Of a DNA stretch of 9,718 nt, positions 5,114-9,718 are shown piece after piece. The notes beneath the pieces are model-generated. The model made no database searches and was not told where the DNA came from. It worked only from the letters and a program-made list of their open reading frames with translations. Source of the stretch: an uncultured Eubacteriales bacterium. Its GTDB lineage: Bacteria > Bacillota > Clostridia > Lachnospirales > Anaerotignaceae. The number at the start of each line of letters is the position of its first letter. Position 1 is the first letter of the stretch. The DNA lies in the NCBI GenBank assembly GCA_902406135.1, contig CABPCX010000044.1:1-9718 (forward strand), read 5' to 3'. The translations under genes were made by a program, and so were the position numbers.

Positions 5114-6462
5114 AGGATAAAACATCAGAGAGAAAGGAAAGTTCAGGAACACCTAGCACATCGTCAACGGAAATTCCCTGCTCCGTAGAAAGTGAAAGGG
5201 CTGTGCTTTCCTGTATGCTTATGGATAGTGATTCGGCTCAGATGGCACTTAGTTCATTGAGGGAAGAAAGCTTTTATACGGGACTTTACAGGGGAATATT
5301 CAAGGCAATGAAGGAGCTGGCCAAGGAAGGCAGGAGCATAGATGTGGTGGTGCTTTCCGACAGGCTTTCCCAAAGGGAACCGGATGAAAACTGGGTAAGG
5401 ATACTGGCCGATATAGCTTCAAGCATCGGTACATCGGTAAATATAAAAGAGTACATAAGGGTGCTGCAGGAGAAAGAATACAGACGAGCTACCATAGCCG
5501 CTGCCAATGAGCTCAAGGAGAAGGCCAAAAGTGGGACCATTGAGGAAATAGTATCGGTACTGGATAGGCAGAAGGAAAACTATATATCTACCGGAAAGCT
5601 CCTGCCCATATCCGAGGCGCTGGAAAAGGCACTCATAACGGTAAATGAAAGGATAGCATCCGGCTCGGCATACTCAGGACTTAGAACGGGTTTTGAAAAA
5701 CTTGACAAAATGACCGGAGGACTTCAGGATTCGGACCTTATAGTCATAGCCGCCAGACCGTCCATGGGAAAGACCGCTCTTTGTCTGGATATACTCAAAA
5801 ACGCCGCTCCGGAGCTTAAAAAGAATAATAAATGCGCCATATTTTTCTCCCTGGAGATGAGCAGTGAGCAGATAGCCATGAGGATGTATTCTTCGGCACT
5901 GAACATACGAAACGAAAGGTTCCGAAGCGGTATGTTAAAGAGCGAGGATTTCAGAAAAATAGAAAAATACTCGGATAAGTTTTTAAAGGCGGTGGACTGC
6001 CTGCACTTTAATGACGATATGGTTACAGGCATAGAGGACATATATATGCAGTGCCACGAGCTGAAATACAGCGGAGGAAAGGACATAGGGCTCATCGCCA
6101 TTGATTATCTGCAGCTTATAAATACTCCGGGCGATAACAGAAACAACGAGATAGCCAAGATAACAAGAGGACTTAAAAATCTGGCAAAGACCTTTGGGTG
6201 TCCGGTAATAGTTTTATCCCAGCTGAGCAGGGCGGTGGAGAGCCGTAACGATAAGCATCCGACCCTGGCAGATCTTAGAGAGTCAGGTTCCATCGAGCAG
6301 GATGCCGATGTGGTCATATTTATTTACAGGGATGAGTATTACAGGGCGGAAAGCGAAAATAAGGGCATCGCCGATATCGAGATAGCCAAACAGCGAAACG
6401 GTGCCACAGGACGCTTTGAACTTAGGTTCATAAAGGAAATGACAAGGTTTGAGAATTTTTAA
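5110..6462 (+). CDS. DnaB-like replicative DNA helicase
   Basis: At 450 aa this is of normal DnaB length. The N-terminal helical domain (about 22-125) contains the family signature SVESERAVLSCML. The RecA-like helicase domain (about 185-450) has Walker A ARPSMGKT at 215-222, the catalytic Glu249 in FSLEMS, Walker B IDYLQLI at 331-337, the sensor-like Gln371 with RAVESR, LRESGSIEQDAD at 389-400, and the K427/R429 arginine-finger segment KQRNGATG. It should form a ring hexamer that unwinds the phage fork and recruits host primase. The start overlaps the initiator stop by 4 bases (ATGA), with GGAGG 7 bases upstream, so the loader/organizer and helicase are coupled. All key residues are present. 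Confidence 0.96.
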   Translation: MKDKTSERKESSGTPSTSSTEIPCSVESERAVLSCMLMDSDSAQMALSSLREESFYTGLYRGIFKAMKELAKEGRSIDVVVLSDRLSQREPDENWVRILADIASSIGTSVNIKEYIRVLQEKEYRRATIAAANELKEKAKSGTIEEIVSVLDRQKENYISTGKLLPISEALEKALITVNERIASGSAYSGLRTGFEKLDKMTGGLQDSDLIVIAARPSMGKTALCLDILKNAAPELKKNNKCAIFFSLEMSSEQIAMRMYSSALNIRNERFRSGMLKSEDFRKIEKYSDKFLKAVDCLHFNDDMVTGIEDIYMQCHELKYSGGKDIGLIAIDYLQLINTPGDNRNNEIAKITRGLKNLAKTFGCPVIVLSQLSRAVESRNDKHPTLADLRESGSIEQDADVVIFIYRDEYYRAESENKGIADIEIAKQRNGATGRFELRFIKEMTRFENF

Positions 6463-6490
6463 GAATATTTAATGATATGAAGGTGGAAGT

Positions 6491-6946
6491 ATGAGCGTTG
6501 ATGATGCCATAAAACGGCTTAAGACCGAATCCAGAAGTATAATCGAAGCCAGAGAACAGCAGGAAAAGGCCAGGGAAATCACTGCCGGCAGAAAAAATAT
6601 AAGTACCGACGGTCTCAGCGGATACAGGCTGAAAAGAATAGCTGATGCCTTTAAAAGAATGGACGAAAACTACTGGCAGGATTTCTTTAAAAGGCAGAAT
6701 GACGGCCTTAAGGGTCTGACGGGCGAAGATGAGGAAAAGTACATCGAAGCTTGTGTTTACGAGTATAAAAGGATGGAAGCCATATATAAGGGATACGAAA
6801 GGATATTGAAAGAGCCGCACCATTTGGAAGAACATCTTAAAAAGCTCAAACAGGATCTTAAAAATATGGCTGAGGAATACGATAAAAAATGTTCGGAACA
6901 GATAAGTCTGTTAAGTAAAGGGGAGGCGGGACAGATTGATAACTGA
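6491..6946 (+). CDS. helical hypothetical protein
   Basis: A 151-aa highly charged, helix-rich protein has AAGGTGG (6480-6486) before its ATG. The Lys/Glu-rich stretches at the N-terminus (IIEAREQQEKAREI) and toward the C-terminus (LEEHLKKLKQDLKNMAEEYD) look like coiled coils, and no signal or membrane segment is seen. I do not recognise a family. It starts 28 bases after the helicase and overlaps the next regulator by 11 bases, so it belongs to the same early/middle operon. A role as a replication accessory or in DNA-binding complexes is only a guess from position. Confidence 0.75.
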   Translation: MSVDDAIKRLKTESRSIIEAREQQEKAREITAGRKNISTDGLSGYRLKRIADAFKRMDENYWQDFFKRQNDGLKGLTGEDEEKYIEACVYEYKRMEAIYKGYERILKEPHHLEEHLKKLKQDLKNMAEEYDKKCSEQISLLSKGEAGQIDN

Positions 6947-7388
6947 AGATGAAAAACAGATAAAGCGTCTGCTTTGGGAATACGGAACAGCCGATGAGCG
7001 TATAAAAGATATCAACCTTCAGATAAGGCTCCAGAAGGAGACCCAGGAAAGTATGCGGGATATTGGGGCAGTAAAAATAGACGGTATGCCCCATACAAAG
7101 GACTCAAGTGACCCGGTATGCGGTGCAGCCATAAAGATAGTCGACAGAGTGGAAATGAATATAAAAGACCTGGTGTCGGAGCTAACGAAAATATATGAAA
7201 TGCGGGAAATGATGAGAAAGCTGCTTTCCTGCCTGGATGATGAGGAATACAGAGTAATAAGCTTGCGCTACATAAGGCACATAAGATGGAGCGGACTGCC
7301 ATCCAGAATGCACTGCAGCAGGAGTACGGTGTTCAGGATCCACGACAGAGCCATAAGAAAACTTATGGAAAATTTCAAAAAAACATAA
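6936..7388 (+). CDS. DUF1492-family, sigma-region-4-like phage regulator (RinA/ArpU-like)
   Basis: This 150-aa protein starts at TTG 6936 behind GGGGAGG (6920-6926) and overlaps the upstream gene by 11 bases. Residues 10-45 form a coiled-coil-like helix. MPHTKDSSDPVCGAAIKIVD (51-70) is the DUF1492 hallmark. Residues 102-145 (DDEEYRVISLRYI, then CSRSTVFRIHDRAIRKL) form a sigma-70 region 4-like helix-turn-helix. In Firmicute phages such proteins stand last in the early operon and activate late genes. The position here agrees: packaging begins about 2 kb downstream with a cargo gene and a recombinase in between. Late activation is inferred from family and place. Confidence 0.88.
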   Translation: MITEDEKQIKRLLWEYGTADERIKDINLQIRLQKETQESMRDIGAVKIDGMPHTKDSSDPVCGAAIKIVDRVEMNIKDLVSELTKIYEMREMMRKLLSCLDDEEYRVISLRYIRHIRWSGLPSRMHCSRSTVFRIHDRAIRKLMENFKKT

Positions 7389-7390
7389 AG

Positions 7391-7426
7391 TTGGGACTAA
7401 ATGACACTTTTTTTATGGTAATGTGG
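7391..7426 (+). promoter_or_regulatory. possible target of the DUF1492 regulator / late-type promoter
   Basis: Directly after the regulator stop there is TTGGGA (7391-7396), a 17-base spacer rich in T, and TATGGTAATGTGG (7414-7426). A near-identical 13-mer with one mismatch, TATGGTAATGTTG, occurs at 9015-9027. The placement suggests a regulated promoter, but neither half is a strong sigma-70 box. Confidence 0.35.
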
Positions 7427-7458
7427 TAGTGTGGAAATAAAGGTCCTGCCCTTAAGGA

Positions 7459-7487
7459 TTGCTTATTTTGGCGTATTTATTTATAAT
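7459..7487 (+). promoter_or_regulatory. consensus-like promoter of the moron gene
   Basis: TTGCTT (7459-7464), an exact 17-base spacer and a perfect TATAAT (7482-7487). The start would be near 7494, just before the ribosome binding site of the membrane-protein gene. It should work with the host vegetative sigma factor, with no phage activator needed. Confidence 0.8.
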
Positions 7488-7504
7488 CTTTATGGGGTGA
7501 GGAT

Positions 7505-8308
7505 ATGAAGAATTATACTAAGAATGATACTGAGAAGAATACTAAAAAGTATATGACATGGGTTGACATTTTTATAATGCTGGGATTAATAGTATGCTTT
7601 TCAATAGCAGTACCTTTTTTGATAAATGTATTCTATGGTAGGGGATGCCCTCTCATTGATGCTTGGGATAAAAGCGACCTTATGGGATACTATGGAAGTA
7701 TAATGACTGCAGCTGCTGCAGTGGCTGGCGTATACTTTACACTGGACTATTCAAAGTTTAAGCAGATGGATTTTGAAAAATTAAGGGTGAAGCCGCATCT
7801 GAAAATCATATCATCAGTTTATAAGATATTCAATACTGATGTTTTTTCAGTAAAAGAAAATGAAGTATATGCATATAGAGATATGAATACAGTTTATACT
7901 ACAACTGCAAATGGAAAATTGCCGTTTTTATTAAAGGAAATTGTGGAAGAAAGTACAGATGATGAGATTAATAAATTATTAAAGAATTCATTTATTTGGA
8001 CTGTTGATCTAAAGAGCGTTGGTGCAGATAGTGCAATAAATACAAAAATTATACTTAATGATGAGATTATTTGTAACCATATTGATTTTTCCAAAAATGA
8101 TGAGTACCATTTGAAAATACTTATAAAGTTTGACAAAGAAATGGAGATGCAAGATAAAGTCATTATTGAAGATATGAATATAAAAATAATCTATGAAAAT
8201 ATCTATGGAAATCAATTGTATGAGCAGTCCGTGCATATAAATAATTTAGAAAGGGATAAAAAAGCTGACACATTAAATTATAATATTTATTATAAGGAAA
8301 TGAAGTAA
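7505..8308 (+). CDS. two-span membrane protein with cytoplasmic domain (moron cargo)
   Basis: This 267-aa protein has GGGGTGAGG just upstream of its ATG. A Lys-rich N-terminus precedes transmembrane helix 1 (about 19-43). A short loop holds CPLIDAWDKSDLMGYYGS, then helix 2 (about 61-80) ends before KFKQMDFEKLRVKP. The remaining 185 residues are soluble, probably cytoplasmic by the positive-inside rule, with alternating beta-like strands (KIILNDEIICNHIDF, HLKILIKFD). Aromatic/Gly motifs of the DLxGYYG kind at the second helix recur in Firmicute membrane proteins of unknown role. Composition differs sharply from its neighbours: 8041-8100 has 12 G/C in 60, against 25 in 60 at 6301-6360 in the helicase. 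With its own promoter and terminator it is a typical transferred lysogenic-conversion gene. A phage-exclusion or host-surface role is speculation. Confidence 0.85.
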   Translation: MKNYTKNDTEKNTKKYMTWVDIFIMLGLIVCFSIAVPFLINVFYGRGCPLIDAWDKSDLMGYYGSIMTAAAAVAGVYFTLDYSKFKQMDFEKLRVKPHLKIISSVYKIFNTDVFSVKENEVYAYRDMNTVYTTTANGKLPFLLKEIVEESTDDEINKLLKNSFIWTVDLKSVGADSAINTKIILNDEIICNHIDFSKNDEYHLKILIKFDKEMEMQDKVIIEDMNIKIIYENIYGNQLYEQSVHINNLERDKKADTLNYNIYYKEMK

Positions 8309-8314
8309 ACAACT

Positions 8315-8341
8315 AAGAACGTGTTCCCCACGTTCTTTTTT
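8315..8341 (+). terminator. rho-independent terminator of the moron
   Basis: AAGAACGTG (8315-8323) pairs perfectly with CACGTTCTT (8329-8337) around a 5-base loop, and the T-run continues to 8341. It begins 6 bases after the moron stop and ends just before the ribosome binding site of the recombinase. Confidence 0.88.
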
Positions 8342-8356
8342 ATTGGCGGTGATCGA

Positions 8357-8908
8357 ATGAACTCAGTGGAGCCCATAAGGGGAAAAAACACCATAAATAA
8401 ATTCGCACAAGTCCTGCGTTCCTATTCGGAGAGGGATTATGTGCTGTTTCTTACGGGCATATATTTGGGTCGAAGGATATCCGACATACTTCCCTTAAAG
8501 GTGAAGGACGTCAAGGACCGAGAGTATGTATATTTCCGTGAGTCCAAAAAGAACAAGGAAGCTTACCTCAAAATAAATAAGAAGCTCAAAAAGGTGTTCA
8601 AAGATTACTGTGCAGATATGGACGGAGAAGACTATCTCTTTGCACCTCTCAAAGGAAGCCGTGACAGGCATATAACCAGACAGCAGTACTGGAACATATT
8701 AAACAGGGCAGCGTCCCAGATTGGATACAGGGATAAGATAGGCTGCCATTCATTGAGAAAGACTCTGGGACACGAGCTTTATTCATCGGGAGTTGATATT
8801 ACTATGATAATGCTGGTGCTGAATCAGGATGATGTGAACTATACGAAAAGATATATCGGAGTAACAGCCGATGAGATAAATAATGCCCTTGAAAAGCTTT
8901 CTTTGTAA
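8357..8908 (+). CDS. short tyrosine recombinase, catalytic domain only
   Basis: This 183-aa protein starts at ATG 8357 with GGCGGTG (8345-8351) 5 bases upstream. An in-frame GTG at 8321 lies inside the moron terminator and is rejected. Catalytic features of the phage integrase family are Arg40 in YLGRRISDI, a Lys in RESKKNK (64 or 65), His131 and Arg134 in CHSLRKT, and the nucleophile Tyr166 in KRYIG. The usual second His (LxH before SS) is Gln157 in VLNQDD. There is only about 20 residues before the catalytic domain, so the arm-binding and core-binding domains of full integrases are missing. Small recombinases at this place between late regulator and terminase recur in Firmicute prophages and are unlikely to be the main integrase. 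The substrate is unknown, and no second integrase is in the window. Confidence 0.88.
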   Translation: MNSVEPIRGKNTINKFAQVLRSYSERDYVLFLTGIYLGRRISDILPLKVKDVKDREYVYFRESKKNKEAYLKINKKLKKVFKDYCADMDGEDYLFAPLKGSRDRHITRQQYWNILNRAASQIGYRDKIGCHSLRKTLGHELYSSGVDITMIMLVLNQDDVNYTKRYIGVTADEINNALEKLSL

Positions 8909-9014
8909 AGGATATTTGATTTAATAAGAAAGAGTCAAATACGGACGTCTCGAAAAAACATCTACATTATATGAGGCGAAAAAGAATGTTTAACAGAATA
9001 TGAATTATGTAAAA

Positions 9015-9027
9015 TATGGTAATGTTG
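9015..9027 (+). repeat. second copy of the TATGGTAATGTKG motif
   Basis: TATGGTAATGTTG matches 12 of 13 bases of the copy at 7414-7426. The rest of 8909-9045 is A+T-rich and holds no convincing gene, only frames under 20 codons. Confidence 0.4.
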
Positions 9028-9045
9028 CATAACTATAAAATGACG

Positions 9046-9087
9046 GACAGATTCAGGGAGAAATCCTTTGTATAATCTGTCTTTTTT
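9046..9087 (+). terminator. rho-independent terminator after the recombinase
   Basis: GACAGATT (9046-9053) pairs perfectly with AATCTGTC (9074-9081), followed by six T (9082-9087). Inside, AGGGA and TCCTT (9055-9059, 9064-9068) pair around a GAAA tetraloop with one G-U pair, extending the stem. It separates the early/recombinase transcripts from the HNH and packaging genes. Confidence 0.85.
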
Positions 9088-9149
9088 ATTATGGATTTTC
9101 AGATAAAAAAGCGGTCTAAAACTGCACAATAAACAAAAAGGGTGATGTT

Positions 9150-9566
9150 ATGCCTATATACAAAAGATGTTCCAGGTGCGGAAAGCGCATACTTGAGTCA
9201 GAGCGCTGCTCCTGTATGTCCAGGCGCCATAAGGAATATGACAAAACAAGGGATATGAATATACGCCGCTTTTACTCCGGCAGCCGGTGGAATACCCTTG
9301 CAGCATATATGAAAGTAAGATATCAGGGGCTGGACATATACGAACTAATACATAACAACGCCAGGGTGGAAGGATGCGCCCTCCATCACATATTTCCCGT
9401 TCGGGATAACTGGGAAAAGAGATTTGATCCTGAGAACCTCATCCTTTTAAGTGAGTCCAATCATCGTAAGTTCCACAATATGATGAACGAAGGAAAGACC
9501 GATGAAGTTATCGATACTCTTTGTGCCTGTGTGGCAGAGTATAACCGCAGGTACGGATATGAATAA
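9150..9566 (+). CDS. HNH endonuclease of the phage packaging module
   Basis: This 138-aa protein has AAGGGTG (9138-9144) 5 bases before its ATG. The N-terminus carries a zinc-ribbon-like set of Cys (CSRC at 7-10, CSC at 20-22). The HNH core contains LHHIFPVRDNW (His79, His80), DPENLILL (Asn96) and SNHRKFH (His105, His109). HNH proteins in this position, next to the small terminase of cos phages (the HK97 gp74 type), assist terminase in cutting concatemeric DNA for packaging. The first gene past the early-region terminator, it begins the packaging/late module. No clear promoter is visible in the 60 bases upstream. Confidence 0.92.
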   Translation: MPIYKRCSRCGKRILESERCSCMSRRHKEYDKTRDMNIRRFYSGSRWNTLAAYMKVRYQGLDIYELIHNNARVEGCALHHIFPVRDNWEKRFDPENLILLSESNHRKFHNMMNEGKTDEVIDTLCACVAEYNRRYGYE

Positions 9567-9685
9567 AGACCCGGGTGATGATAACGGGGGGATTTGAAAA
9601 AAGTTTTCCCGCTCCGGTCTTCGACCGCGCCCCCACATTAACTTACGCAAAATTCCGAATATAAATTTTTGAGAGCAAACCAGGG
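9567..9685. other. candidate cos region between HNH and terminase genes
   Basis: This gap of about 120 bases has unusual composition: CCCGGG and a six-G run, then AAAAAAGTTTTCCCGC, then an inverted CGGTC/GACCG (9615-9619, 9623-9627), a CGCGCCCCC block, and an A+T-rich stretch with CTTACGCAAAATTCC. Similar G/C-block to A/T-block sequences occur between HNH and terminase genes in Firmicute cos phages. That it is the packaging cut site is inferred from place and pattern. Confidence 0.45.
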
Positions 9686-9700
9686 AAAGGAGGATCTATC

Positions 9701-9718
9701 TTGGGAAGATATCAAAAA
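9701..9718 (+). CDS. start of the next gene, probably terminase small subunit (partial)
   Basis: A TTG at 9701 follows a perfect AAAGGAGG (9686-9693) with 7-base spacing and gives MGRYQK up to the window edge. Position directly after an HNH gene and candidate cos region makes the terminase small subunit by far the likeliest product. Six residues cannot prove it. Confidence 0.6.

Noticed and set aside
4522..5152. Minus-strand frames of 156 and 133 aa over the initiator gene
   Set aside because: Ser/Leu/Phe-rich antisense translations of a purine-rich gene, with no ribosome binding sites.
8321..8356. Longer start (GTG at 8321) for the recombinase
   Set aside because: It lies within the moron terminator stem and encodes an unrelated Phe-rich stretch; the ATG at 8357 has its own ribosome binding site.
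8919..8944. Inverted repeat TATTTGA/TCAAATA after the recombinase as a terminator
   Set aside because: Short, A+T-rich stem with no T-tract; the real terminator is at 9046-9087.
1..9718. CRISPR array, tRNA or rRNA genes, insertion sequence
   Set aside because: No spaced identical repeats, no cloverleaf with a CCA-type end, no transposase and no terminal repeats were found by eye on either strand.

Overview
The window is the early region of a temperate tailed phage, almost certainly a prophage, from a low-to-mid GC Firmicute, most likely a member of the Clostridia. The reasons are heavy use of AGG/AGA for Arg and ATA for Ile, strong GGAGG-type ribosome binding sites, several TTG starts, and the gene families present (S24 repressor, DUF4373-type replication protein, DnaB-like helicase, DUF1492 regulator, small tyrosine recombinase, HNH protein next to the terminase). 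The host species cannot be named from the sequence alone.

Layout. 1-1442 (minus): lysogeny side, with a partial DUF4236/transmembrane/Ig-like protein downstream of a CI/LexA-like repressor. 1443-1595: lysogeny switch, with divergent sigma-70 promoters and four copies of a TCTTGA-type half-site. 1596-2043 (plus): a Cro-like XRE protein and a small unknown gene. 1944-2628 (minus): a self-contained unit of promoter, gene and terminator lying backwards inside the plus-strand early region. Its gene carries a one-base frameshift that removes a 53-residue C-terminus. 2646-4206 (plus): a second small XRE protein and a chain of short early proteins, including a 59-aa membrane protein and a Cys-rich protein with no ATG, GTG or TTG start. 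4190-6462: replication initiator and DnaB-like helicase, start/stop overlapped, with three 21-bp direct repeats and an A+T-rich tract inside the initiator gene (a lambda-like candidate origin). 6491-7388: a helical protein and a DUF1492 late-type regulator. 7459-8341: a low-GC membrane-protein gene with its own consensus promoter and terminator, a clear moron. 8357-8908: a short tyrosine recombinase. 9046-9087: terminator. 9150-9718: HNH endonuclease, a candidate cos region and the first codons of the next gene, probably the terminase small subunit.

How it fits together. In the lysogen the repressor should bind the half-sites, keep the rightward promoter off and tune its own promoter. The DUF4236 gene, the reverse unit at 2.0-2.6 kb and the moron at 7.5-8.3 kb are the genes best placed to be expressed in the lysogen. 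After induction the rightward transcript produces the XRE proteins, the small early proteins and the replication pair. The DUF1492 product probably switches on packaging and structural genes beyond the right edge. The two self-contained cargo units are the most unusual content.
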